64,000 bases of DNA from Mariaggregatimicrobium sp964498785 (GCA_964498785.1 CAZCJL010000007.1:54374-118373), one strand, 5' to 3'. Counted from the first letter of the stretch, positions 28,959 through 38,215 are shown. The notes: generated from the sequence alone by a model not told the origin. Translations and numbers: made by a program.

Positions 28959-30269
28959 ATGAAAAACGAAATGGAAAAAAACCCGAAATATGAATTTTGG
29001 CGGTGGCGCGTTTTTGGAATCACCTGGCTTTCGTATGTCGGCTTTTATTTTACACGGTCGTCTTTTTCCGTGGCAAAAATCGGCATTAGCAATGATCCTG
29101 GTATTCAAATGAGCCCGGAGCAAATGGGGCTGATTGATGGCCTTTACCTCGCTGCTTATGCTATCGGCCAGTTTGTATGGGGAGCGTTAGGGGATAAAAA
29201 AGGAACCCGCGTTGTTGTTCTAACAGGATTGCTATCTTCAGTTGTTGCCGGATTTGCGATGGGCGTTTCCTCGATTGTTCTGGCGTTTGGCGTGTTTTCT
29301 TTTGTTCAGGGGGTGAGTCAATCAACCGGATGGGCGCCCTTAGCAAAGAATATCAGCAATTGGTTCTCGTTAAGAGAGCGCGGTGTTATTATGGGCTGGT
29401 GGTCAACAAATTATGCCATCGGTTCATTAGTTGCCGCCCCTTTTGCCGGATTGATGGCAGACTATTTCACTAACTGGCGATATGCTTTTTTTATGCCGGC
29501 AACTGTGCTTTTCATAATCGCAGTTCTATTTTTTCTTTTACAGAGAAATCGTCCAATAGATGTTGGACTCCCTCAGATAGAAGATTATCATGGTGAACAA
29601 AAAGCAACATTAAATCCGGCAGGATGTCTCGAAGCTGAACCTGACGAAGGTTCCTGGAAAGCGGTCATGCTGGTTGTCCAAAATCGCATGGTGTTGTTAT
29701 TAGCAGTTGTTTATTTTTTCCTGAAACCAACTCGGTACGCAATATTGTTTTGGGGGCCGCTTTATATTAATGAAACCCTGAATACCGGAATGACCGAATC
29801 CGCGATCATTAGCGTTTCGTTCTTTCTGGCTGGTCCGGTCAGTGTGTTATTTGCGGGCTATGTTTCGGATAAAGTATTCAATTCGAGACGGCTGCCCTAT
29901 TGTATTATCGCATTATTTATGCTGGCAATCATTCTATTCTTTTTCAATGATATTGCAGCTTTTCATAATAAGTTCGTTATCGCTGCTGTTCTTTTTTTAA
30001 TCGGCTTTCTGTTATACGGACCCGATTCACTGGTCAGCGCCACCGCAGCTCTGGATTTTGGAACCAGCAAAGGCGCGTCTACTGCATCGGGACTTATAAA
30101 CGGATTTGGCTCGATCGGAGCAATTATCGGCGGAACTATTCCGGGATTTTTTAAAGAAAGTTGGGGCTGGGGAGGCGTATTTGCGTTCCTCGCGGTATCA
30201 GTACTTATCGCCAGCGTTATTATGATACCGAAATGGAATGCAATTCCAATTAATAATAATGGAAAATAA
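28959..30269 (+). CDS. MFS transporter, organophosphate:phosphate antiporter (GlpT/UhpT)-like
   Basis: Twelve transmembrane segments, with the OPA-type entry R-V-F-G-I-T-W-L-S-Y-V-G-F-Y-F-T-R in TM1, G-D-K-K-G-T-R in loop 2-3, and the central loop after TM6. OPA members exchange glycerol-3-phosphate, hexose phosphates or phosphoglycerate for phosphate. The start at 28947 is possible, but GGAGA at 28949-28953 sits five bases before ATG 28959. It is followed by two flavoproteins that resemble glycerol-3-phosphate oxidation enzymes, which makes G3P or a related phospho-compound the likely substrate. Substrate specificity is inferred from family and neighbours only. Confidence 0.8.
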   Translation: MKNEMEKNPKYEFWRWRVFGITWLSYVGFYFTRSSFSVAKIGISNDPGIQMSPEQMGLIDGLYLAAYAIGQFVWGALGDKKGTRVVVLTGLLSSVVAGFAMGVSSIVLAFGVFSFVQGVSQSTGWAPLAKNISNWFSLRERGVIMGWWSTNYAIGSLVAAPFAGLMADYFTNWRYAFFMPATVLFIIAVLFFLLQRNRPIDVGLPQIEDYHGEQKATLNPAGCLEAEPDEGSWKAVMLVVQNRMVLLLAVVYFFLKPTRYAILFWGPLYINETLNTGMTESAIISVSFFLAGPVSVLFAGYVSDKVFNSRRLPYCIIALFMLAIILFFFNDIAAFHNKFVIAAVLFLIGFLLYGPDSLVSATAALDFGTSKGASTASGLINGFGSIGAIIGGTIPGFFKESWGWGGVFAFLAVSVLIASVIMIPKWNAIPINNNGK

Positions 30270-30308
30270 TAATATAAGCACATTTTAAATTAGGAGAATT
30301 GCTAAACT

Positions 30309-31853
30309 ATGACAGATAAACGAGATATAAAAGGAAAAATATTGTACGAATGGCCGGGCGAAGGATGTATGGAAAATTTACGATTCTCCGACCCTTCTCA
30401 ATTCTCGGACGATCCTTACGATGTTGTTATCATTGGGGCTGGCGTTGTAGGCAGCGCGTTGGCTTACAAACTATCCCAATATCGCTTAAAAATTCTTCTC
30501 GTTGATAAAAAATATGATGTTGGTGAAGGAACCAGTAAGGGAAGCAGCGCTATTATCCATACCGGATTCGATGCCGCTGTTGGTACACTGGAGTCGCAAT
30601 TAGTGACATCTGCTTCACATCTGTGGCCCGAACTTACCGAAAAATTAAAAATCCCGTTTCAACAATGTGGCGCTGTTTTAATTGCAATTAATGAAGAACA
30701 ATACAATCAATTAGATAAAATTTATCAAAAAGCGATTGATAACGGTGTTAATGATGTGAAGCTGCTAACAACTGATGAAGTGAAAGAACTTGTACCAGAT
30801 GTAAGCCCAAACGTTTGTGGCGGCATGACAATTCCCAGAGAATCGATTATTGACGCCTTTTCCATATCCATTGCCTTTTCCGAAGTCGCATTAACAAATG
30901 GCACTGATATACTGCTTGGCTCTGAAATTGTACAGATATCTGAAACAGATAATTCTATTAAACAATTAAAAACAGCAAGCGGTAAAACAATTCGTTCCAA
31001 ATTCGTTATAAATGTTGCCGGATTAGGAAGCAGTAAAATCACTAAAACTTACGGCGGAGAGCATTTTGATTTGAATCCGCGGCGAGGACAATTTATCATT
31101 TTTGATGAAGTGAGTCGATCAACTGTCAATAAAATTCTGCTGCCAATTCCTACTGCACAAACAAAAGGAGTATTAGTTATTCCCACGATCTCCGGAAATT
31201 TGTTGGCTGGTCCCACCGCGGAAGATTTTGAGCTTGATGATTATACAGCGTCTGCCACAACGCTTGATGGCCTGGAATTGATGCTGAAAGGCGCATCTCG
31301 CTTGTTCCCGTTACTGACTGATCAGCCGAGGATTGGCTCGTTTGCCGGAATACGTTGCGCATGCCAGCAGGGGACTTATAAAATCAAATACAATGATGGA
31401 CTGAAGGGCATATTAACAGTGTCCGGAATTCGTTCCACTGGCGTCACTTCCTGCCCGAAATTGGCTGAATATTTAATTGAGGGATTAAAGAAAGAATGTG
31501 GGTTGGAACTCAAACCAAATCCACGGGCAGTAGTGGATAACAGGCCCGAAAGCAGTTACCCCGGATGGTGGAAACATCCCTTTGAACAACCTGGCCTCAT
31601 TGAGAGTAGACCAGATTACGGAAAAATTATTTGTAATTGTGAAAATATCTCACGAGGGGAAATCATTGACGCGTTAGATTCGCCTCTTAAACCGTTTACA
31701 TTAGATGCTATTAAACGAAGAACCTGGACTCAGACCGGTCGATGTCAGGGATTTGATTGTACAGTGAAAATTGCGAAAATAATCTCAGACCATTGCCATA
31801 TACCTTTGGATAAAATTACTAAAAACGGTCCTGGTAGTGAAATTGTGTGCTGA
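30309..31853 (+). CDS. GlpA-like FAD dehydrogenase with C-terminal BFD-type [2Fe-2S] domain
   Basis: The N-terminal ~45 residues are an extension; then V-V-I-I-G-A-G-V-V-G-S-A-L (~43-55) binds FAD, followed by a DAO-type fold with H-T-G-F-D. The last ~90 residues contain I-C-N-C-E-N-I and G-R-C-Q-G-F-D-C, the four cysteines of a BFD-like [2Fe-2S] domain. This architecture is that of anaerobic-type glycerol-3-phosphate dehydrogenase (GlpA-like) and L-2-hydroxyglutarate-oxidase relatives. AGGAG upstream sets the start. It is probably a partner of the next gene, passing electrons to it. G3P is the favoured substrate given the transporter upstream; another alpha-hydroxy acid is possible. Confidence 0.82.
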   Translation: MTDKRDIKGKILYEWPGEGCMENLRFSDPSQFSDDPYDVVIIGAGVVGSALAYKLSQYRLKILLVDKKYDVGEGTSKGSSAIIHTGFDAAVGTLESQLVTSASHLWPELTEKLKIPFQQCGAVLIAINEEQYNQLDKIYQKAIDNGVNDVKLLTTDEVKELVPDVSPNVCGGMTIPRESIIDAFSISIAFSEVALTNGTDILLGSEIVQISETDNSIKQLKTASGKTIRSKFVINVAGLGSSKITKTYGGEHFDLNPRRGQFIIFDEVSRSTVNKILLPIPTAQTKGVLVIPTISGNLLAGPTAEDFELDDYTASATTLDGLELMLKGASRLFPLLTDQPRIGSFAGIRCACQQGTYKIKYNDGLKGILTVSGIRSTGVTSCPKLAEYLIEGLKKECGLELKPNPRAVVDNRPESSYPGWWKHPFEQPGLIESRPDYGKIICNCENISRGEIIDALDSPLKPFTLDAIKRRTWTQTGRCQGFDCTVKIAKIISDHCHIPLDKITKNGPGSEIVC

Positions 31854-31874
31854 AAAACAATGGAGATAATTATA

Positions 31875-32849
31875 ATGAATGCTGAAAATAAAGTAAATGT
31901 TGCAATTATTGGAGCTGGTCCTGCCGGTGTGGGCGCTGCCATCGGATTGGCAAAACGCGGGATTAAAGCTGTTTTATTGATAGAAAGAAATGATGAAATT
32001 GGCGGCATCCCATCTGTTTATAAAAAGAAAAAGAATGGGATCCCCACATTTATAAACTGGATCCGCGGGCGAGTTATTCTCGGTGAGGACTATGCCGGAT
32101 GGTTAAAACGCAAACTATCGAAAACAGACGTACAAGTGTGGCGAAATAGCAAAGTGACTGCAATCGATCCGGCACATAAAACAATTAGGCTGGTAAATCC
32201 TGAAAAGGGAAAAATTGACATTACCGCGAATGCGATCATCATGGCATGTGGCGCCCGGGAAAAATCATCGGTTGAATTTGGATGGCTGAGCGGCGCACGA
32301 TCCGGCAGAACTTTTTTCTCAAAAAATTTGCTGGAGCTCATCGATCATCATGATACACTACCCATGAAAGAACCGGTTATTATCGGTTCCGATTTAAATG
32401 CGTATGCAATCGCTGCGAAACTAAAAAAAGCAGGCGCCGCGAATGTAAAAATTGTCGATTGCAGGCAGCATCCAAAAAGTCCGGTGTTTTCTCGACTCTA
32501 TTTCTGGCGCTGGATGGGCCATCCGAAATTTTACGGTCGCATAAAATCTGTGAATTTTAATGGCAATGGAGCACCTTCCGCAATTGTCCTGGATGACGGC
32601 GCCAAAATTCCGTGTGACGGCATCGTGCTTAGCGGTGATTTGATCCCAAACAGTGAACTCGCACTACTGGCGCAATTTGAAATGGAAATTCCGTCGAGAA
32701 AGCCAGTTGTCAATTCAAATTATCAATTATCCGATCATGCTTGCTTTGCCGCCGGAAATATATTGGGCGGCTTCCATGGAGCAGAATGGTGTTATTTTAA
32801 TGGTTTGAATGTGGCAAAAAAAGTTGCTGAGTATATCAAAAACAGATGA
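31875..32849 (+). CDS. NAD(P)/FAD-dependent oxidoreductase, partner of GlpA-like protein
   Basis: The N-terminal Rossmann motif V-A-I-I-G-A-G-P-A-G-V-G and a second nucleotide-binding region, A-I-I-M-A-C-G-A-R-E-K, fit the pyridine-nucleotide disulfide oxidoreductase fold. The terminal segment reads F-A-A-G-N-I-L-G-G-F-H, the flavin O2'/ribityl contact. It lacks a redox C-x-x-x-x-C. Upstream ATG 31860 is less likely than 31875, which has GGAGA at 31862-31866. In many anaerobes a GlpA-like/BFD protein is followed by such a partner and then by a small DUF1667 cysteine protein. No DUF1667 gene follows here, so the complex may be incomplete or encoded elsewhere. Confidence 0.82.
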   Translation: MNAENKVNVAIIGAGPAGVGAAIGLAKRGIKAVLLIERNDEIGGIPSVYKKKKNGIPTFINWIRGRVILGEDYAGWLKRKLSKTDVQVWRNSKVTAIDPAHKTIRLVNPEKGKIDITANAIIMACGAREKSSVEFGWLSGARSGRTFFSKNLLELIDHHDTLPMKEPVIIGSDLNAYAIAAKLKKAGAANVKIVDCRQHPKSPVFSRLYFWRWMGHPKFYGRIKSVNFNGNGAPSAIVLDDGAKIPCDGIVLSGDLIPNSELALLAQFEMEIPSRKPVVNSNYQLSDHACFAAGNILGGFHGAEWCYFNGLNVAKKVAEYIKNR

Positions 32850-32904
32850 AAAAATATTTTTAGCGAAATTTAATCATGATTTTATAAATTAATTGTAACT
32901 ATTC

Positions 32905-33235
32905 AGCCACAGAGTCACAGAGAACACAGAGTCAAAAAAAGGACTACATATAAAAATTGAAACTGACGAAAATTATAAAATATCACGTATCCACTCAATA
33001 TTTGAGGTTATTTTAAAATGAAACTTGTCATTACCGCCCGCTTTTGGCGGGAATCAATGTGCGGTAATGAGGAGAGATGGATGCCCGATAATCCCGACGT
33101 GCCGGGACGGGCATGACACTCATTACCCTCAATTTTTGAGCGGATACAATATCACTTTAAAAAAAAATTAATTCTGCTGCCAGAAACAATGATTTTTAAG
33201 CTTATTTTTCTCTGTGCACTCTGTGTCTCTATGGC
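32905..33235. repeat. Nested inverted-repeat element (MITE-like), ~330 bp
   Basis: The outer arms are CCACAGAGTCACAGAGAACA-type words at 32905-32933 and their inverted counterpart at 33208-33235. Inside lies a second pair (32988-33007 and 33127-33147; GTATCC-R-CTCAA...TTGAGG). At the core is a 9-bp pair CATTACCGC/GCGGTAATG (33029-33037, 33061-33069) with small CCCGC/GCGGG and ATGCCCG/CGGGCAT hairpins. No gene is seen here. It fills most of the left half of the 735-bp gap between the flavoprotein and phosphatase genes. Confidence 0.65.
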
Positions 33236-33302
33236 AATTTTTCAATACCTGAACAGTAACAATTAATTTTAGAATATTAATATTATCAGAAATCAAAGTG
33301 CT

Positions 33303-33446
33303 TTAGCTTCGCTGGATGCCTGAAAACCTCCCGCTGGCTTTGGCATTGATGTCGTGTACCTGAAGGTGGCTGTTCTTGAATAAATTCTTAATGTGGCGCG
33401 CATTCAGTGCATAAAGGAACTGTTCTTTCTTGTACTCCCTGGTAAA
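33303..33446 (-). pseudogene. Possible gene remnant, unrecognised
   Basis: On the minus strand a 47-codon stop-free stretch with coding-like composition ends at TAA (33303-33305). It contains F-L-Y-A-L-N-A-R-H-I-K-N-L-F and H-D-I-N-A-K-A-S-G-R-F-S-G. There is no start codon, and an in-frame stop bounds it upstream. I do not recognise the family. It could be the tail of a decayed or transposed gene, or chance. Confidence 0.25.
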
Positions 33447-33524
33447 TTAATAAATATAATAATTCATTTAAAAAAACGAAAGCACTCATTTTTGTTTTGT
33501 GAAACATTTTCCATCCTTACCAGT

Positions 33525-33556
33525 TATAATCGCATGGATGCAATTTTCGATTGCAT
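33525..33556 (+). promoter_or_regulatory. Candidate -10 box (TATAAT) and 5'-end hairpin upstream of phosphatase gene
   Basis: TATAAT lies at 33525-33530 without a convincing -35 box. A 7-bp hairpin (33538-33544 / 33550-33556, loop TTTCG) starts just where transcription would begin and is followed by TTTTTATTT. It could stabilise the mRNA 5' end or act as an attenuator. The coding start is 28 bp further on. Confidence 0.35.
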
Positions 33557-33584
33557 TTTTATTTAGATACTTTGGAGATTTTTA

Positions 33585-35852
33585 ATGAAATTAATATATC
33601 TGTTATCTGCTGTTTTATTACTACCTGCTATGCTATTCGGTCAATATCAAGAAACAGAGCCGAATAACACATTTGAACAGGCAAATGTTCTCTCATTAAA
33701 TGATTCATCAATAATCGCCGCGGCATTCGATACGGTCGGCGATGTCGATTATTTCGTGATGCAATTGCAGCAAAATTGCATGTATTATTTGACAAGTATT
33801 GAAAATGATGTCAATATATCTCCTAATATCGCGCTTTACCGGGAAGGTAATCCGACAAATATGTTAACATCGAATGTAGGTGGACGGAACGGAAATGATA
33901 ATTTTCGTTTGTCCGGTTATGTCCCGGAGTCAACAGGTCGGTATTTCGCGAAAATATTTAACGTAAATTGGACACAGGGAGAATATAAACTGCGCTTTGC
34001 CGGCGGGCGTTGCCAGGAAGAGTTACTGATCCATGAGCCGGACAATTCAATTATTTCTGCCTCAACTTTGAATTATCTGGCAGAATCAGATACAATTTAT
34101 GGCGCAATTTATCCGGCAAATGATATCGATTACTATAAAATTTCGGGAACTGAAGGAAATCAGTTTACAATCGGCACCATGCCAATATATGATCTTGATG
34201 TGCGCGACACAGATACTTATATCTCACTACAAAATGTGTGGGGGGCTGTGATTGCTAAAAATGATGACGTCGGTACAGTGAACACATCCAGTGGCCCTGT
34301 TAATTGCACGTTTTCCAGAATGACCGGCATATTTCCGCAAACCGGCGATTATTATATTTCCGTGAGAAGTTTTTATAATGTGGACTTCGGTCAAGTTATC
34401 AGTGAAACGCATCCGCCGATGGGTGAGTATGGGCTGTATTTCCTGACGTCAGAACCACCGCCGCCGGAAATTGTTTCCCGCTACCCGCATGTTGAATTGC
34501 CAACAACCAACTCCATACTTGTCCAGTGGAATACAAACGTTCCATTGCCAACACATCTTCTCTGGGGAGAAACCGAAGCCTGTGAAAATACGATTATGCG
34601 ACAGGACGAAGTACAGGAACATCTGGTGAAGATTGCAGGACTTGAACCCGAGAGCAAGTATTTTTATCGGGTGGTTCTTGAAAACGATACCACAGCGTGC
34701 GAATACTTTTACACAGCAAAGCCATCCACGAACAGAGACGTGAAATTTTTCGTTATCAGTGATACCAGTCCGTTTGCAGGATTTGGAAGCAGTCCCGAAC
34801 AATTGCAGATTGCCGATCAAATTATGCAGGTTGAATATGATTTCGGTCTTCACGCAGGCGATGTGAATCAACATCATGGCGAGGAATATGACCTGGTATT
34901 TTATGAACCTTACAAAGATATTCTAAAGAATGCAACTATTTTTCCATGCATCGGAAATCACGATAACTATCATGATAATTCCCAGACCTACCTTGCATCA
35001 TTTAATCTGCCGCATAATAATCCGGATAGCACCGAACGGTATTATTCCTTCAATTACGGGAATGCGCATTTTATATCGCTGGATACGGAATCGTCGTACA
35101 ATCCGGGAAGTCCGCAATATGAGTGGCTGGTTCAGGATCTACAATCGGATATGCGGAACGAAACAGAGTGGACCTTTGTCCATTTTCATAAACCACCGTG
35201 GAGTGAAGGCTGGCCCGGTTATCCCGGTGAAATGAATGTGCGTGCTTATCTGGCGCCGCTGTTCGAGCAGTACGATGTTGATATGACATTTAGCGGGCAC
35301 ACGCATGATTATGAACGCGGCTTTCTAAACGGAGTATATTATATCATCACTGGCGGCGGTGGTTGTTCGCTGGAACCCGGAATCCAGGCGTATGATTATG
35401 AGCATGTCACTGTCAGGATAAACCAGTATCAGTTTACATATATTCAGCTTTATGAGAATTTTTTAGAGCTGAAGGCAATAAATATTGATGGTGAAGTTAT
35501 TGATGAACTGATTATCGAAAAGCCGGTCAGTACGGTTGAAGATGAAAAACAATTTACTGAAGATAAATTTGTAACGGATTTTCAGTTATATCATAGTTAC
35601 CCAAATCCGTTCAATAATTCTACCCGGATTCAATTCGATATAAAAGAACGCACCATGCTGGAGCTTACAATTTGTGATATAACCGGTCGAACTGTGCGTA
35701 CGTTAATCAATGGACAGGTGATCAAGGGAACCCATCACATCGGATGGGATGGGACTAACAATGCCGGAGAACTTGTGAGTAGCGGACTTTATTTTATCCG
35801 GTTGGAAACGCCTCAGTTTAAGCAAATTCGGCGAACCGTGTTTTTAAAATAG
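33585..35852 (+). CDS. Secreted purple-acid-phosphatase-like metallophosphoesterase with PPC modules and T9SS domain
   Basis: A signal peptide (~1-20) leads into two pre-peptidase C-terminal-like beta modules (E-P-N-N-T... at ~24-140 and E-P-D-N-S... at ~150-285), then a fibronectin-like domain (~295-385) typical of purple acid phosphatases. The calcineurin-like catalytic domain (~390-640) shows G-D-V-N, G-N-H-D-N, H-F-H-K-P and G-H-T-H-D-Y-E-R. The T9SS domain begins at H-S-Y-P-N-P-F-N. It should release phosphate from extracellular phosphomonoesters or diesters. It lies near an organophosphate-type transporter and PHP proteins. GGAG precedes the ATG. Confidence 0.86.
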   Translation: MKLIYLLSAVLLLPAMLFGQYQETEPNNTFEQANVLSLNDSSIIAAAFDTVGDVDYFVMQLQQNCMYYLTSIENDVNISPNIALYREGNPTNMLTSNVGGRNGNDNFRLSGYVPESTGRYFAKIFNVNWTQGEYKLRFAGGRCQEELLIHEPDNSIISASTLNYLAESDTIYGAIYPANDIDYYKISGTEGNQFTIGTMPIYDLDVRDTDTYISLQNVWGAVIAKNDDVGTVNTSSGPVNCTFSRMTGIFPQTGDYYISVRSFYNVDFGQVISETHPPMGEYGLYFLTSEPPPPEIVSRYPHVELPTTNSILVQWNTNVPLPTHLLWGETEACENTIMRQDEVQEHLVKIAGLEPESKYFYRVVLENDTTACEYFYTAKPSTNRDVKFFVISDTSPFAGFGSSPEQLQIADQIMQVEYDFGLHAGDVNQHHGEEYDLVFYEPYKDILKNATIFPCIGNHDNYHDNSQTYLASFNLPHNNPDSTERYYSFNYGNAHFISLDTESSYNPGSPQYEWLVQDLQSDMRNETEWTFVHFHKPPWSEGWPGYPGEMNVRAYLAPLFEQYDVDMTFSGHTHDYERGFLNGVYYIITGGGGCSLEPGIQAYDYEHVTVRINQYQFTYIQLYENFLELKAINIDGEVIDELIIEKPVSTVEDEKQFTEDKFVTDFQLYHSYPNPFNNSTRIQFDIKERTMLELTICDITGRTVRTLINGQVIKGTHHIGWDGTNNAGELVSSGLYFIRLETPQFKQIRRTVFLK

Positions 35853-35859
35853 TCGCTTG

Positions 35860-35892
35860 AGATTTCCGAAATTTTTAAAATTTCGGAAATCT
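35860..35892. repeat. Palindrome, family B variant (16-bp arms)
   Basis: Arms 35860-35875 and 35877-35892 are perfect complements. It shares the outer AGATTTCCGAA with the palindrome at 618-650 but has an A/T-only centre. It follows the phosphatase gene by 7 bp. Confidence 0.7.
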
Positions 35893-35943
35893 GAAATGGA
35901 AAAGAATCAAATTATTTCAACGTGTTCAAGGAGCAATTTATAG

Positions 35944-37506
35944 ATGTATTTAATGTATTGGAAAAAACAAACAACATTACTGTTAATCGTGATGATTTTT
36001 GTCGCTACAATTTTCAATTTTAATTGTGGAAAGAAAACAGAGCCGGATCAGGTTGTACTGGCAAAAGTGGGCGATTACGTGATTACCGCTGATGAATTTC
36101 GCTATAGTTATGAATTTGGATTACCGCATTTAAAACAAGGGCCAAATCCAAAGCAATCATATTTGAATTATATGATTAAAGAAAAATTGCTCGCGCTTGC
36201 CGGTTATCAAGCAGGATGGGATAAATCGGAACGAGTTCAACAGTTAGAAAATGAATTAACAGGTGAATTATTAGTTGAGCAGCTTTTTAAAAACGAAGTG
36301 GATGATAAAATTGCGGTCACAACCGAGGAAATAAAAGACGCCATTATTAAATCCAGTGTAAGATGGAAACTGCGTTATTGGGTAGAACCATCGCTGGATT
36401 ACGCGGGCAGCGTTCGTGCAGCCATGAAAAAAAAGGGCTATGGCGAAGTTGTTGATGAAATTCTGAAAAACAATCCGGAAATCAGAATGAATATGAAAGA
36501 TTTTGAGACAGGTTACCTGACCTGGCTCGATGTTCCCCCTGAATTACTGAACGCGATTAAATATCTTCCTGTGGGGGAAGTTTCTGATCCTGTGGAAATG
36601 AATGGGGCGTTTTTCATATTTCAACTCATGGATATCCGGCGTGAACCATTGTCAGAATATGATATTCAAAACAAAACTTCGAGTTACAAAAAAATCCTGA
36701 AAGCAAAAAAAGAGTCCAAAAAAGCGGCGGAATATGTAACGAATTTCATGACCCCCAAAAATGTAGTGACCAAAGGCGATGCTTTTCGGGGCTTATCAAA
36801 TGCCCTGATTGAGTGGCATAAAACAGGTAAAGTTGATTCGGTCAATTTCGAACAAGCGGTTCAATCCGCAGATGATGAGAATTCGGCGCTGTTCAAATTA
36901 AAAAAAGAGCGAAACAAAACATTGGTGACATTTAGTGGCGGCAAATGGTCGATACAGGATTTTCTGGATCGCTTCAATGAAAAAGCTATTAAATTTGAGC
37001 CATCGAATGAGAACAGCTACCGCAATCAGGTGAATCAGCAGATTGCATTAAAAATACGAAATCATTTTTTTATACAGGAAGCAAGGGAAAGGGACTTGCA
37101 AAAAGCAACTGCTGTGAAAAAAGAATTAATTATGTGGCGCGATAAATGGGTGTATGAGGAAGCTCGAAATCGTTTTACACAACATTTGACAATTGATGAT
37201 GAAGTTGCAAAACAGTATTTTTCAAAGTATAAGGATAAATACAAAACGAGCCGGGACGAGGAGCCAACGTTTAATCAACACGCAACCCGGGTGCGCCGAG
37301 ATGCACTTCGGCAACGCGCATTGGCGTTATTAGCCCAGAAAGTGGATTCATTGAAAACGTATTATCCTGTATCTGTTAACGAGGCGATTCTGGATACAAT
37401 TTCAGTGACCGATTTTCGACAATCGAAAGGGATCAATATGCAAGTGTTTAAACGGAGCAGCGGACGACTGGCGCGACCGATTGTTGACCCGTCATGGATA
37501 CAGTAA
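35944..37506 (+). CDS. SurA/PpiC-like peptidyl-prolyl isomerase, probable lipoprotein
   Basis: The N-terminal hydrophobic segment ends at N-F-N-C-G-K-K near residue 28, suggesting a lipid-anchored Cys although the lipobox is unusual. Residues ~37-130 resemble the helical SurA N-domain (V-L-A-K-V-G-D-Y-V-I-T-A-D-E-F opening). A parvulin-like stretch lies at ~165-235 (L-P-V-G-E-V-S-D-P-V). The rest is a long charged helical region. Such proteins chaperone outer-membrane and secreted proteins in the periplasm, a sensible need beside many T9SS substrates. AAGGAG upstream sets the start. The last 13 bases overlap the HAD gene. Confidence 0.72.
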   Translation: MYLMYWKKQTTLLLIVMIFVATIFNFNCGKKTEPDQVVLAKVGDYVITADEFRYSYEFGLPHLKQGPNPKQSYLNYMIKEKLLALAGYQAGWDKSERVQQLENELTGELLVEQLFKNEVDDKIAVTTEEIKDAIIKSSVRWKLRYWVEPSLDYAGSVRAAMKKKGYGEVVDEILKNNPEIRMNMKDFETGYLTWLDVPPELLNAIKYLPVGEVSDPVEMNGAFFIFQLMDIRREPLSEYDIQNKTSSYKKILKAKKESKKAAEYVTNFMTPKNVVTKGDAFRGLSNALIEWHKTGKVDSVNFEQAVQSADDENSALFKLKKERNKTLVTFSGGKWSIQDFLDRFNEKAIKFEPSNENSYRNQVNQQIALKIRNHFFIQEARERDLQKATAVKKELIMWRDKWVYEEARNRFTQHLTIDDEVAKQYFSKYKDKYKTSRDEEPTFNQHATRVRRDALRQRALALLAQKVDSLKTYYPVSVNEAILDTISVTDFRQSKGINMQVFKRSSGRLARPIVDPSWIQ

Positions 37507-38189
37507 CGAACATGGATGAATCCAAGATGAAAAATAGGCTGGATATTGTTTTTTTTGATATGGATTATACAGTGCTGGAAAATGATTGTGATGTCCTCTG
37601 GAAAAACTTTCTTGCAGATAAAAAAGTCGCACCGGAATCAGACCGGGAACGGGCGCTGTATTACCTCGATCTTCATCATCGCGGTGTATTGCCGGTGACT
37701 GAATATACGGAATTCCAGTGGAAGGAATTTGCCGGAAAAACGCCGCAGGAAATGCAAAAATTAGCACAATACCATTTTGATAATTATGTCCGGGAATATA
37801 TTTACCCGGACGCTGTCGAAGAAATCCGTACGTATCGCGACCAAAATATCCCGGTGGTTCTGTTAACCGGCACGAATCGGGTGACTGCCGCGCCCATCGC
37901 AGAAGCGCTGGATACTGAATTGATCGCGACTGACCTCGAAATTGTGAACGCTACATTTACAGGTAAACTTTCGGGAAAATTTCTAATCAAAGAAAACAAA
38001 GTGTTGATGGCAGAAGAATACTGTCAGCAACGGCGCACATCTCTGGACAGAGCCGCATTTTACGGCGACAGCATCAACGATGCGGTGTTGCTTGGCAGAG
38101 TGGCACAGGCAACTGTTGTAAATCCAAAAAACAATCTGCTGGAATTGGCAAAGCAGAAAAATTGGCGGATTGTTTATTGGTCGTTGTAA
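37494..38189 (+). CDS. HAD-superfamily phosphatase, subfamily IB (SerB/PSPase-like)
   Basis: Motif I is F-F-D22-M-D24-Y-T; motif II is L-L-T-G-T; the C-terminal motif is Y-G-D-S-I-N-D with a preceding conserved K region. This is the HAD-IB pattern of phosphoserine phosphatase-like enzymes that produce small alcohols from phosphomonoesters. Length (231) is normal. The start is uncertain: ATG 37494 overlaps the upstream gene, while 37512 and 37527 are also in frame and none has a strong Shine-Dalgarno. A terminator follows, so it closes the operon. The substrate is not known. Confidence 0.82.
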   Translation: MDTVTNMDESKMKNRLDIVFFDMDYTVLENDCDVLWKNFLADKKVAPESDRERALYYLDLHHRGVLPVTEYTEFQWKEFAGKTPQEMQKLAQYHFDNYVREYIYPDAVEEIRTYRDQNIPVVLLTGTNRVTAAPIAEALDTELIATDLEIVNATFTGKLSGKFLIKENKVLMAEEYCQQRRTSLDRAAFYGDSINDAVLLGRVAQATVVNPKNNLLELAKQKNWRIVYWSL

Positions 38190-38215
38190 AAATGAAATGA
38201 TCCGAATGTTATAAG

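Noticed and set aside
32905..33235. CRISPR-like array
   Set aside because: The repeats are inverted and nested rather than direct with regular unique spacers.
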